A DNA stretch of 64,000 nt, taken from contig JAEWOD010000037.1 in assembly GCA_023461035.1 (NCBI GenBank), positions 13,541 to 77,540 on the forward strand. Reading direction: 5' to 3'. Positions within the stretch are counted from its first letter, which is position 1; each line of letters begins with the position of its first letter. The DNA is from Bacteroidota bacterium (lineage in GTDB: Bacteria; Bacteroidota; Bacteroidia; Flavobacteriales; Weeksellaceae). Below the pieces are notes generated by a model. That model made no database searches, was not told the DNA's origin, and saw only the letters and a list, made by a program, of their open reading frames with translations. This document shows positions 8,895 through 16,801 of this stretch, one piece after another. Both the position numbers and the translations under genes were made by a program.

Positions 8895-9827
8895 TTATTC
8901 GGCTAAGGAATGAATGCATTGGACACTTTGCTCCACATGAAAAGTTTTGAATTTAAAATCTTCATTGCTAAAGCAAATTACGCTGGGTTTGTCTGGTTTT
9001 ATGGAAATTCCTTCTGTTTGTCCCACTTGTGCCGTGAATCCGAGCGGCAAATTAAATGTATTCAATTTATTGCCAAACAGCAAGTCTTTTTCATTTTTTT
9101 GCAATGAAAATCCGGAGATAAATGACACACCGTCAGGTGTATAGCCGATTAAATAAAATCCGTGCGTATTGGAAATCGGATTGGTATCAATAGTCGCTCC
9201 CGTCACCAAATAATTGGTTTGAAATGTTTCGATTTTTTTGGCCAATTGTTTTCCGGGTTTGATTTCGAGCGTATAATGTGTGGTGGACAAATTGGTCCAT
9301 TCTTTTGTAAACAAATGCAATTTTCCGTTGTAATAAAACATGGCTTCACAATCAAAATTGGTTTTTCTGTTTCCGGGGTTGAAATTCTTTTGTTCGGGAA
9401 AAGAAAAGTCAATTTTTTGAACTTCAACCGAAATTTCTTCTTTTGTCGAATTCAATTCTGAAATGGGAAAATACAACACCGCCAAATCCGTTCGGTTTCC
9501 GTTGTTATTGCCAAATTCGCCGATGAATATGAAGTCTTCACTCACGGCCAATTCTTCCCAATCCCTATTTTCCGCATTTGAAATTTTTACGGTCTGGACG
9601 ATTTTCCCGGTCTCAGGACTGATTTTATAAATCTCAGGTTTTCCGCCGCTGTCATTCTGCCCCCAATAAAATCCGTCAATGATTTCCAAAGAAGAAATCT
9701 CATCCAATTTTTCGGAAATTTTCAAGGTTTTAATTTGATAGTTTTCGATATCCAGCGTATCGATTTTCATTTGTGCTGAAAGATTCAGGAGGCTCAATAT
9801 AAAAGCAGAAGCTAAATACTTTATCAT
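8895..9827 (-). CDS. exported propeller-like protein of unknown function
   Basis: This 310-residue protein has a signal peptide (MIKYLASAFILSLLNLSAQ) and repeated beta-strand-rich segments. Motifs typical of a family I know from Flavobacteria are WGQNDSGGKPEIYKI, NRDWEELAVSEDFIFIGEFG and NNNGNRTDLAVLYF, which suggest a beta-propeller similar to SdiA-regulated or phytase-like proteins. The repeats are too diverged to count blades by eye. It heads a two-gene unit with the polyprenyl synthase, preceded by a very good promoter at 9854-9883. Enzymatic activity is not evident. Confidence 0.65.
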   Translation of the reverse strand: MIKYLASAFILSLLNLSAQMKIDTLDIENYQIKTLKISEKLDEISSLEIIDGFYWGQNDSGGKPEIYKISPETGKIVQTVKISNAENRDWEELAVSEDFIFIGEFGNNNGNRTDLAVLYFPISELNSTKEEISVEVQKIDFSFPEQKNFNPGNRKTNFDCEAMFYYNGKLHLFTKEWTNLSTTHYTLEIKPGKQLAKKIETFQTNYLVTGATIDTNPISNTHGFYLIGYTPDGVSFISGFSLQKNEKDLLFGNKLNTFNLPLGFTAQVGQTEGISIKPDKPSVICFSNEDFKFKTFHVEQSVQCIHSLAE

Positions 9828-9853
9828 TTATGATGAATTCTCTTTTTGCTTCC

Positions 9854-9883
9854 CAAAGGTATTATTTTAAGTAGAATTGTCAA
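9854..9883 (-). promoter_or_regulatory. consensus flavobacterial promoter
   Basis: On the minus strand this reads TTG, 19 bases, TACCTTTG, an exact match to the Bacteroidota TTG-N19-TAnnTTTG consensus. The predicted transcript starts near 9847, about 20 bases before the ATG at 9827. It is the best full promoter match in the window. Confidence 0.75.
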
Positions 9884-9908
9884 AGTATTATGGATAAAGT
9901 CTGTGTAG

Positions 9909-9963
9909 GATTTACGAGGTACGATTTACGAGGTACGATTTACGAAGTTCGAAGTTCGAGGTA
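9909..9963. repeat. tandem 14-mer repeat (GATTTACGAGGTAC)
   Basis: The 14-base unit occurs three times head to tail (9909, 9923, 9937), the third with two changes, followed by a degenerate partial copy. Related ACGAAGTACG/GATTTACGA strings occur in other spacers, near 15356-15386, 22824-22842 and 23709-23738. This is part of the 324-base gene-free stretch 9828-10151. Confidence 0.8.
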
Positions 9964-9987
9964 TGCAAACATAAGACTTTGAAAAAC

Positions 9988-10132
9988 TTGTTCCGTAGGA
10001 ACAATTCGTGGGTAAAAAAAAAAATAAATGTTCCGGATTTCGTTCCGTAGGAACGTCTCGTAGGTAGCAGAAAAAATGGGAATTTGCGACATTCGTTCCG
10101 TAGGAACGTCTCGTGGGTTGGAACGTCTCGTG
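9988..10132 (-). repeat. array of GTTCC-GTA-GGAAC palindromic repeats
   Basis: Three imperfect units start near 9988, 10041 and 10094, each with GTTCCGTAGGAAC (five-base arms around GTA) followed by a CG(T/A)(C/T)TCGTGGGT-like tail, plus a partial fourth copy of the tail at 10119-10132. The same family appears in the opposite orientation at 23545-23690. No ORF is associated. Confidence 0.85.
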
Positions 10133-10151
10133 GATGAGAAATTTGAGCTGT

Positions 10152-11330
10152 TTACAATATTCTTTTACAAAACAAAATATGTTTTCCCGAAATGCTCTGC
10201 GTGAAAATTAAAGATTGGGTTTCCGATTCTTTGAGTTTGTATTTCTTCCGAATTAATTCTACCGTCATCGGATAGTTTTTTGAAATCACATGAAAACTTC
10301 CTTTTTCGATTTCTTTTTTGGGGTTTTTAATTTCTTCCAAAACCTTAAAAACCTTTCCCGGAAAGGAATCTACCACATCATTTGCTGTATATAAATGGGT
10401 ATTTTGATGCAATTTTTTTAATCCGAATCTTCCGCCTGTCAACTTAAAAGCACCCGATTTTAAAACTGCGGCATTTGGTTCATAGATGAACTTTTTGGGT
10501 TCAGAAAACTCCGAATTGGCCAATGCTTCCTCCTTCCGGTCGAATTCAAAAACCGGTTGTCCGGATTCCAGATTTACGGCTTTTATCAAAGGATTGTCGC
10601 AAATTTTATTTCGGCAAATCAACAATAATTCCTTTACTTCATTTTTAACCGCAACGATTTGAATTTCATGAATTGGATTGATTTTATCCAAAGCGGATTT
10701 CAAATCGAGCAAAGGCGAAAGTTTGATCATAACCGTTTCTGCTCTTTTCAGAAATTCATCCATCCAATCGAGAATATTCGGTTCCAAATCTTTCAATAAG
10801 AATTTTTTCTGCGCATCTTTTCTCCGCGCCGGATCGAGATAAATCACATCCCATTTCAAATCCGGATTTCCCTCGAAATAATTTTCAAATTCAGAATTAA
10901 TGTAATTTAAATTGTTCTGATTCAATGTCTTAAAATTGTATTTTGAGATTTCAACCAATTCAGAATTTCTTTCCAAAGCCGTCACTTCTTCAAAATTTTG
11001 TGCAAATCCAAATGCATCAATTCCCATTCCGGCAGTCAAATCGATGATGGATTTTCCTTTGACAATATCCGATTTATATTTCGAAGTTGTCCAAGAAGAA
11101 GCTTGTTCCAAATTTAGGGATGGCGGAAAATAAATTCCTTCCTGATTGTACAAAAAAGGAAATTTAGATTTGGCAATTTGTAAACCTTTGATTTGCTGCG
11201 CTAATTCGACAGAAGAAACTTCCGGAAAAAGTGATTTTTGGAGGGAAATTTTTCGGATGTCAGATGATTCGTTTTGTCTAACGTAGATTTGGACAACTTC
11301 CTTTAAAATTTCCGAATTTAATTGATTCAT
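10152..11330 (-). CDS. class I SAM-dependent methyltransferase with THUMP-like domain
   Basis: This 392-residue protein looks like the Bacteroidota methyltransferases with an N-terminal helical part, a Rossmann methyltransferase core and a C-terminal THUMP-like domain. The SAM-binding motif is GKSIIDLTAGMGIDAFGFA with LERNSELVEISKYNF after it, and the motif IV equivalent is WDVIYLDPARRKDA, resembling a D/NPPY-type catalytic loop. The C-terminal half has EPNAAVLKSGAFKLTGGRFGLKKLHQNTHLYT, diagnostic of the family. It may modify RNA, but the substrate is unknown. It is the last gene of the six-gene run beginning at 15338, after a 14-base gap. Confidence 0.8.
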   Translation of the reverse strand: MNQLNSEILKEVVQIYVRQNESSDIRKISLQKSLFPEVSSVELAQQIKGLQIAKSKFPFLYNQEGIYFPPSLNLEQASSWTTSKYKSDIVKGKSIIDLTAGMGIDAFGFAQNFEEVTALERNSELVEISKYNFKTLNQNNLNYINSEFENYFEGNPDLKWDVIYLDPARRKDAQKKFLLKDLEPNILDWMDEFLKRAETVMIKLSPLLDLKSALDKINPIHEIQIVAVKNEVKELLLICRNKICDNPLIKAVNLESGQPVFEFDRKEEALANSEFSEPKKFIYEPNAAVLKSGAFKLTGGRFGLKKLHQNTHLYTANDVVDSFPGKVFKVLEEIKNPKKEIEKGSFHVISKNYPMTVELIRKKYKLKESETQSLIFTQSISGKHILFCKRIL

Positions 11331-11344
11331 CTGGAAAATTTAAC

Positions 11345-12442
11345 TTACAAATTCTTCGTGATGCTTTGTACCAATTTATATTCGGAGAAAAATTCTTTCA
11401 GCACCACCCTCAGCACCGTATAAGCCGGGACGGCAACGGCAACGCCGATGACTCCAAATAAAATTCCGCCGATCAAGATGACCAAAAATATTTCGAGCGG
11501 GTTGGATTTTACGCTTCGCGAATAAATCAACGGCTGGTTGATGAAATTGTCCCAAACATGCGTAAGCGTATACCAGAACATGATCCATAAAACAGTCGGT
11601 ACAATTTCGGCACGGAAATCCAGTCCCAATCCATGTAAATCACTCATAGACAAACTCGCCATGATCACGCCACCCAACAGTGGTCCTATATACGGAAGCG
11701 GATTTAGCAATGCGCATAAAAGTGCAATCACCGCTGCATAATTAATCCCAAAGGAAAGTAATATGATGAAATAAAACGTGAACATAATCAGTACCTGAAG
11801 CGTCAGTCCGATGAAATAACGGGAAAGTAAATCTTTGGTTTTGTCCAAAACCGATTCGAAACGGCTTTCTTCGCCTTTCGGTGCAACAGCCACAATCATC
11901 TTATTGATTAAATCCCTGTCTTTCAAAAAGAAAAACGTAATGAACATCACGGAAAAAGCGTCGATCATCAGCACGCCGAGTGTCGTGATGGAATCGCCAA
12001 ACATCCCGGAAAAACTTTTCATGTTGACATTTTTCACGGCATCATTAAAAAAGGTTTCGAGGTAGGGAATATTCAAAAAGCCTAAGGAATCTGACAATAA
12101 TTTCACCTGGTTGGATACCGCATCTTCAAAACGATCCAAATGGGCAAAATTCCCAAACAACCGATAAGGTTCATTTAGCACCAATGATATAAACAAACTG
12201 ACAAAAGCAAAAATCAAAAAGTTAAATAAAGAAATGGTCAAAATGGAACCTACGGCATTAGGAATACGCAATTTATTGTGCATCAGATTCATAAGCGGAC
12301 GGCCAATCATCGCCAGCACAAACGCAATCGCCAGATAGGCAAAAACCGAACGGATCAACCACAGAAAATACAGGGCAAGGCAAATCAAAGCAGCTATTCC
12401 GAGTGCCCTTAAAATTCCGTAGGAAAGCTGTTTGGGTGTCAT
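11345..12442 (-). CDS. AI-2E family transporter (PerM-like permease)
   Basis: This 365-residue integral membrane protein has the typical opening of paired hydrophobic segments (LCLALYFLWLIRSVFAYLAIAFVLAMIGRPL), a periplasmic helical part near residues 90-150, and later membrane helices with LLCALLNPLPYIGPLLGG and the C-terminal NPLEIFLVILIGGILFGVIGVAVAVPA, conserved in the family. Members export diverse substrates or act in Na+/H+ exchange; the name AI-2E should not be taken as proof of autoinducer export. Its ATG overlaps the mutA stop codon by four bases. Confidence 0.88.
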   Translation of the reverse strand: MTPKQLSYGILRALGIAALICLALYFLWLIRSVFAYLAIAFVLAMIGRPLMNLMHNKLRIPNAVGSILTISLFNFLIFAFVSLFISLVLNEPYRLFGNFAHLDRFEDAVSNQVKLLSDSLGFLNIPYLETFFNDAVKNVNMKSFSGMFGDSITTLGVLMIDAFSVMFITFFFLKDRDLINKMIVAVAPKGEESRFESVLDKTKDLLSRYFIGLTLQVLIMFTFYFIILLSFGINYAAVIALLCALLNPLPYIGPLLGGVIMASLSMSDLHGLGLDFRAEIVPTVLWIMFWYTLTHVWDNFINQPLIYSRSVKSNPLEIFLVILIGGILFGVIGVAVAVPAYTVLRVVLKEFFSEYKLVQSITKNL

Positions 12443-13713
12443 GTGGTTTCTAATTTTTCGGCTAAACGTTTGGGGAAAATCGGTTGGATTTGGGTACGGA
12501 TTTCATTTGATTTTCTTTGCTGAATTTCCACTGTATCGGCCGGATTCCGGAATTTATTAACTCCTATCAAAATCAGTTTTCCTTCATCAAAAGCGGTTTG
12601 TTCTTTTTCGGCACTTTTCCTGATCATTTTCTGGATGGTTCCTTCGTGCAATGCTTTTAAAAATCCACCTTCTCCTTCTATTTTTTTGAATAATTCCAAG
12701 GCGTTTTTGGTCATCAGCGAAGTCAGGTTTTCCACAAAATAGGTGCCTGAAACGGGATCCATAAATTTATCAAAATAAGATTCTTTTTGTAATAATAATT
12801 GTTGTTTAGAAGCAAGTTCTTCACTGAAAGGTGTTCCGCCGTTCATTTCGTCATAAGGCAATACGTTCACCACATCTGCTTTTCCCTGAACGGCAGCTGC
12901 GGTTTCAAGCCCGCTCCGGATGATGTTGTTATGTACATCCAAAAGGGATTTGTTTCGAAGTGAAGTTTCGGCGTAAATAAAGGTTTCGGCTTGCAAATTA
13001 TATTCTTTCAAAATCAAATTCCACAAATTTCTCAATGCACGCAGTTTGGCTATTTCGAAGAAATAATTTCCACCTACGGCAACTTTGAAATAGAGTTGGG
13101 AAGCGGCTTCTTTCCCAAATTTCTCCAGGTATTCCACACCGTGTAAAAGGGCGATGGCTATCTGCTGCACATGGTTGGCTCCGGCATTTTGGTAAAGGGA
13201 AGCATTTATTTCGACGGATTTTTCAAATTCGCCTTTGGCTAAAACTTTTTCCATCCACTGAAAATCATCTTCTTCTGATTTGTACCAATTTCCCGTCTGA
13301 ACAAAGTGGCCCAAAACATCAAACCCCAAATATTTCAGATTTTTAAATGACCGGAAATTTACAGTAGAAAAAAGAGATTCCGGATCATTGCATTCAAAAA
13401 ACAAATCGAGATATTCCGGAAGAGAATTGAGTTTACCGGCTTTTTCATCGGAAACCTTGAACCCGTACAAATAGGAAAAATCCTGACCGGAAATGTCCAG
13501 AAAATCCCCGATGACTTTCCAGTCTTTGGTGGTTTCGACCGGATGTGTTTCTTCCAAAATATCTTCTGCCGTATAAACCGGTTTTACCTGAATTCCCTCT
13601 GCCGTATCCCAAACCAGAATTTCGTTATAGTCCAAACCTGCTAATTCGGCCTGAACTTTTAGTTTCCATTCTTGTGGTGTCAATTGTTTAAAATCCTCCA
13701 TTTTTTGCATCAT
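12439..13713 (-). CDS. mutA: methylmalonyl-CoA mutase small subunit
   Basis: This 424-residue protein corresponds to the small (beta) subunit of B12-dependent methylmalonyl-CoA mutase, which interconverts succinyl-CoA and methylmalonyl-CoA. It has the family opening LTPEEWKLKVQAELAG-like segment near residues 11-25, a TIM-barrel-like middle (ETSLRNKSLLDVHNNIIRSGLETAAA, DVVNVLPYDE) and DPVSGTYFVENLT. It has no cobalamin-binding DxHxxG motif, as expected for the non-catalytic subunit. The large subunit gene usually follows directly but here a permease does; the large subunit must be elsewhere. Start ATG at 13713 overlaps divIC by four bases; a second ATG at 13710 is also possible. Confidence 0.88.
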   Translation of the reverse strand: MMQKMEDFKQLTPQEWKLKVQAELAGLDYNEILVWDTAEGIQVKPVYTAEDILEETHPVETTKDWKVIGDFLDISGQDFSYLYGFKVSDEKAGKLNSLPEYLDLFFECNDPESLFSTVNFRSFKNLKYLGFDVLGHFVQTGNWYKSEEDDFQWMEKVLAKGEFEKSVEINASLYQNAGANHVQQIAIALLHGVEYLEKFGKEAASQLYFKVAVGGNYFFEIAKLRALRNLWNLILKEYNLQAETFIYAETSLRNKSLLDVHNNIIRSGLETAAAVQGKADVVNVLPYDEMNGGTPFSEELASKQQLLLQKESYFDKFMDPVSGTYFVENLTSLMTKNALELFKKIEGEGGFLKALHEGTIQKMIRKSAEKEQTAFDEGKLILIGVNKFRNPADTVEIQQRKSNEIRTQIQPIFPKRLAEKLETT

Positions 13714-14057
13714 GGTTGTTCAGGCTTTTTTACTTTTTGTTCTTCTATGATAAATACGTCTTCGTTTTCCTTTTTCAAATAGTGTTTTTCTCTGGCAACC
13801 CGTTCTATTTCAGACGCATTCATTTTCATTTGATGAATCTGAATCGTTTCTTTTTCAAGTTTCTCCTCATAGTATTTTTTATCTTTTACCAATTCTTTTA
13901 TTTCATGATCCAATTCTTTATGAATAAAATACGAATTTTGGTCAAAAAAGAACATCCAAACTACAAATAAAACGGTAACAATCAAGTATTTGTTCAGAAA
14001 AAACCGATACCATCTTCCTGATTTTGAGGACTCTATTTTATCTTTTTCCGGATTCAT
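13710..14057 (-). CDS. septum formation initiator family protein (DivIC/FtsB-like)
   Basis: This 115-residue protein has a short cytoplasmic N-terminus, one membrane helix (about residues 21-38, LNKYLIVTVLFVVWMFFF) and a charged coiled coil (about 45-90) ending in SEIERVAREKHYLKKENEDVFII, the conserved part of FtsB/DivIC proteins that link the divisome components FtsL and FtsQ. It overlaps both neighbours by four bases (ATGA). The udk-divIC-mutA order is common in Flavobacteriia. Confidence 0.9.
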   Translation of the reverse strand: MNPEKDKIESSKSGRWYRFFLNKYLIVTVLFVVWMFFFDQNSYFIHKELDHEIKELVKDKKYYEEKLEKETIQIHQMKMNASEIERVAREKHYLKKENEDVFIIEEQKVKKPEQP

Positions 14058-14680
14058 GATTCTGTGGTTGAAGTTAATTTGTCTTTGATCAAAGTCGAAA
14101 GAAGCCGTATGGCAGCTTCGTTTTTCTTTTTCATATTGGGAACGATAATATCCGCATGATTTTTTGACGGTTCTATGAACTGTTCGTGCATGGGTTTCAA
14201 AGTCGTCCGATAACGATTCAAAACTTCTTCCAAATCACGTCCCCGTTCGGTGATGTCACGTTGAATTCTGCGGATGAGCCGTTCATCTGAATCGGCATGG
14301 ACATAAATTTTCACATCAAATAGCTCACGGAGCGCAGGATCTGTCAGCACCAGGATTCCTTCCACGATGATGACATTTTTGGGATGGGTGATGAGGGTTT
14401 CGTCGGTACGGCTATGGGTGATGAACGAATAAACCGGTTGTTCCACTACTTCACCGTTTTTAAGACTGTTGATATGATCGGTCAGAAGCTCAAAATCAAT
14501 GGAACGCGGATGGTCAAAATTGATTTTCTGACGTTCTTCCAATGAAAGTTCTTTGTGGTCCTTATAATAATTATCTTGTGAAACAACCAATACGCTTTCT
14601 GTATTAAGGTGTTTCAAAATATTGCGGACTACGGTGGTCTTTCCTGATCCGGTTCCTCCGGCTATTCCAATTATCAACAT
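14054..14680 (-). CDS. udk: uridine kinase
   Basis: Uridine kinase phosphorylates uridine and cytidine with ATP or GTP in pyrimidine salvage. From the ATG at 14680 the 208-residue protein starts MLIIGIAGGTGSGKTT, with the P-loop at residues 8-15, followed by VSQDNYYKDHKELS, NFDHPRSIDFELL, the lid and base-binding region VEGILVLTDPALRELFDVKIYV and RRIQRDITERGRDLEEVLNRY. I reject an upstream in-frame start because it would run deep into the preceding gene; this ATG follows that gene's stop by one base. Confidence 0.95.
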   Translation of the reverse strand: MLIIGIAGGTGSGKTTVVRNILKHLNTESVLVVSQDNYYKDHKELSLEERQKINFDHPRSIDFELLTDHINSLKNGEVVEQPVYSFITHSRTDETLITHPKNVIIVEGILVLTDPALRELFDVKIYVHADSDERLIRRIQRDITERGRDLEEVLNRYRTTLKPMHEQFIEPSKNHADIIVPNMKKKNEAAIRLLSTLIKDKLTSTTES

Positions 14681-14681
14681 A

Positions 14682-15338
14682 TTATTCTTCGTTTGGAAAA
14701 GGTTCTTTATCCTTATAAAATTTGGGCATAGACTCCAAAATGTAAACATCTATCAGGGCTTTTACCCTAGCAAAATATTCTCTCGTTACCGTCACGGTAC
14801 CATATCGTTTGGGTACATTTTTGGCGTTAAATCCCAGGCTGTAAATGTCGTGATTTTTACCGATAAATATGGCTCGTTCGTTATGAAATTCTTGGGAAAT
14901 AATGGTCAGGGAATCTTGTCCAAATACTTCTTTGGCGCGTAAAACGGAATCCAAAGTGCTAAAACCTGCAAAATCCTCCACGATTTTATCTTCCGGGATT
15001 CCCATTTGGATCAGGGAATTTTTCATATCCCTTGTTTCGTTGTATTCCATGATGGAATTGTCGCCACTGACAATGATAAATTTAATTTTCCCTGATTTGA
15101 ATAAATCCACAGCCGCCTGCATACGGTATTTGAAATAGAGATTTTCACCTCCTCCTCGTACTCTTTTACTTGTCCCCAATACCAATCCCGTAGCATTTTC
15201 AGGAATTTGGTTGATGTCATCATAGGTCATTCCTTCAGACTCGTGCCCCACCCAATAGTTGGCAAACAACAAAAGAGAAGTGAAGATAATCACCCCTCCC
15301 AATAATAATTTCCAAAACCTTCTAAGTATCGTTTTCAT
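14682..15338 (-). CDS. SanA/YdcF-type DUF218 membrane protein
   Basis: This 218-residue protein has an N-terminal membrane anchor (about residues 8-28) and the DUF218 core: ATGLVLGTSKRVRGGGENLYFKYR, then IIVSGDNS, MGIPEDKIVEDFAGFSTLDSVLRA and TIISQEFHNERAIFIGK. These match SanA, the E. coli protein linked to envelope barrier function and vancomycin resistance at high temperature. The biochemical activity of this family remains poorly defined. It is the first gene of the operon running to 10152. Confidence 0.82.
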   Translation of the reverse strand: MKTILRRFWKLLLGGVIIFTSLLLFANYWVGHESEGMTYDDINQIPENATGLVLGTSKRVRGGGENLYFKYRMQAAVDLFKSGKIKFIIVSGDNSIMEYNETRDMKNSLIQMGIPEDKIVEDFAGFSTLDSVLRAKEVFGQDSLTIISQEFHNERAIFIGKNHDIYSLGFNAKNVPKRYGTVTVTREYFARVKALIDVYILESMPKFYKDKEPFPNEE

Positions 15339-15534
15339 TTTTATTGCGTTTGGCTAAGTTCGTTTTTCGAAGTTCGTACTCACTAAATTTAATGTATTAC
15401 ATTTTTCAACCTGTCTAAAAACCTCCTTTGATGGGTGGGTTTTCTCATTGTAAAATTGGTCATTCCGGGCACAAATGAAAAGCAAGCACGCTTGTTTTGA
15501 AATTTGCGAACGTAGTTCAGAAACGAATGCGGCC

Positions 15535-15629
15535 GTCATTGCGAGCGTAATAAAATGAAGCGCGGCAATCCAATTCATACGTTTCGAGATTGCTTCGTCA
15601 TTCCGTTACACTCCATTTCTCGCAATGAC
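15535..15629. repeat. 95-bp dispersed element with 11-bp terminal inverted repeats, copy A
   Basis: The element begins with GTCATTGCGAG and ends with its exact reverse complement CTCGCAATGAC, with GGCAATCC and GATTGCTTCGTCATTCC in the interior. A second copy of the same length lies at 20308-20402. It has no coding capacity and resembles the GTCATTGCGAG palindromic repeats seen in many unrelated bacteria. It lies in the 453-base gene-free stretch 15339-15791. Confidence 0.88.
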
Positions 15630-15643
15630 AAACGTTATGACTC

Positions 15644-15716
15644 TCCAACTCAAAACTCACAAACTCACAAACTCAAAACTCACAAACTCACAAACTCAAA
15701 ACTCCTCAACTCCATC
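15644..15716. repeat. low-complexity AACTCACA/AACTCAAA tract
   Basis: Short units of CTCAAAACTCACAAACTC type repeat about seven times. Similar strings follow the second 95-bp copy (about 20410-20455) and occur at 46937-46966. No coding or structural function is evident. Confidence 0.75.
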
Positions 15717-15756
15717 CTCTCTCCAAAATTAAAAAACAAACTAACATAAAAAAATG

Positions 15757-15764
15757 TATCTTTA
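15757..15764 (+). promoter_or_regulatory. candidate -7 element for the DUF4126 gene
   Basis: TATCTTTA matches seven of eight positions of TAnnTTTG and lies 27 bases before the ATG at 15792. It is the only such element close to the gene. Confidence 0.45.
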
Positions 15765-15791
15765 TTCTAAACTTTAAACAAATTATCCGCA

Positions 15792-16385
15792 ATGGAATTT
15801 TTTGATACTTCAACCATCATGTCCTTTTTTTTGGGAATCGGACTGGCTGCATCAGCAGGATTCCGCGTTTTCTTACCTCTTTTTGCTTTGAGTCTGGGAG
15901 CGCATTTCGGAGCAGATATCTTGAATTTGAATGAAAGTTGGCAATGGGTAGGCAGCTGGCCGGCGATGATTACGCTGGGCGTGGCTACTTTGATTGAAAT
16001 CGCTGCTTATTATATTCCGGTAGTGGACAATTTATTGGATTCGATAGCCGTACCTCTGGCAGCGATTGCCGGAACGGTTTTGATGGGCTCTACCCTTTTG
16101 GACATGGGCGAAGTAGCTACCTGGGCGCTCGCTATCATCGCCGGAGGCGGAACAGCCGCCGCCGTGAGTGGGACTACAGCCGCTACACGAGCCGTCTCGA
16201 CGGGAACCACCGGAGGAACGGGAAATTTTCTGGTTAACACAGGCGAAACCGCCGCCGCATCCGTTCTGAGTGTTACTTCATTTATCTGGGCTCCGCTTGC
16301 TTTTATTTTGGTGTTGATCACGCTTTATTTGGTATATCGGCTTTGGAAGAAAAGCCGTAATTTTTTTACCGAAAAAGAAATTTAA
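15792..16385 (+). CDS. DUF4126 membrane protein
   Basis: This 197-residue integral membrane protein matches the DUF4126 family: an N-terminal FFLGIGLAASAGFRVFLPLFALSLGAHFG segment, the YYIPVVDNLLDSIAVPLAAIAGT segment with conserved Asp residues, a Gly/Ala/Thr-rich middle (residues 115-150) and a C-terminal helix with a basic tail (YRLWKKSRNFF). About five hydrophobic segments are visible. Family function is unknown. The gene stands alone between two repeat-rich spacers. Confidence 0.85.
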   Translation: MEFFDTSTIMSFFLGIGLAASAGFRVFLPLFALSLGAHFGADILNLNESWQWVGSWPAMITLGVATLIEIAAYYIPVVDNLLDSIAVPLAAIAGTVLMGSTLLDMGEVATWALAIIAGGGTAAAVSGTTAATRAVSTGTTGGTGNFLVNTGETAAASVLSVTSFIWAPLAFILVLITLYLVYRLWKKSRNFFTEKEI

Positions 16386-16444
16386 CGCTGTCTTTCAATG
16401 AGTTATGTCTGATAGCAATTCTTTAACAATTTGGTAAAAAAGAT

Positions 16445-16477
16445 TTGCTTTTGACTATGAATAATTGATTACATTTG
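16445..16477 (+). promoter_or_regulatory. candidate distal promoter upstream of the large T9SS gene
   Basis: TTG at 16445-16447 (or 16451-16453) and TACATTTG at 16470-16477 fit the TTG-N16/22-TAnnTTTG pattern. The leader to the ATG at 16802 would be about 315 bases. The rest of the 416-base gene-free stretch 16386-16801 is pyrimidine-rich with no evident RNA structure. Confidence 0.45.
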
Positions 16478-16760
16478 TTCCGGTTAAAATTGAAAGATAC
16501 GACTGAAACAAATTCACCTCTCTTTTATATATTCAATTTCTCCTAATCAACTTCCCCCATTTTTTCTGTTTTTTTCTTTTATTTTCATTTGAAATTTATT
16601 CATTTTCAGCAAAAATCAATTGTTAAAATTGAGAAAAATCCAACTAAAATTCGTAGATTTCTCTTGCTCTTTCCATCTTATCCGGAATTTTAAATAGTGT
16701 GAACCCCTAATTCTAACTATTTCATAATCTATTCTTAATCATTTAGAAAGAAGTAATAGA

Positions 16761-16768
16761 TAGTTTTG
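16761..16768 (+). promoter_or_regulatory. candidate proximal -7 element for the large T9SS gene
   Basis: TAGTTTTG is an exact TAnnTTTG match, 33 bases before the ATG at 16802. No -33 TTG is at good spacing, so it may need an activator or be weaker than the distal candidate. Confidence 0.45.
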
Positions 16769-16801
16769 CTTATTAAGTGTAATTAATTAAACCTAACCCA
16801 T

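Noticed and set aside
9828..10151. tRNA or small RNA gene in the repeat-rich spacers
   Set aside because: No cloverleaf-like or conserved RNA pattern was found; the palindromes are explained by the short repeat family.
15555..15749. Short open frame in the 95-bp repeat and low-complexity tract
   Set aside because: A similar peptide arises from the second repeat copy at 20295; both are translations of a non-coding repeat.
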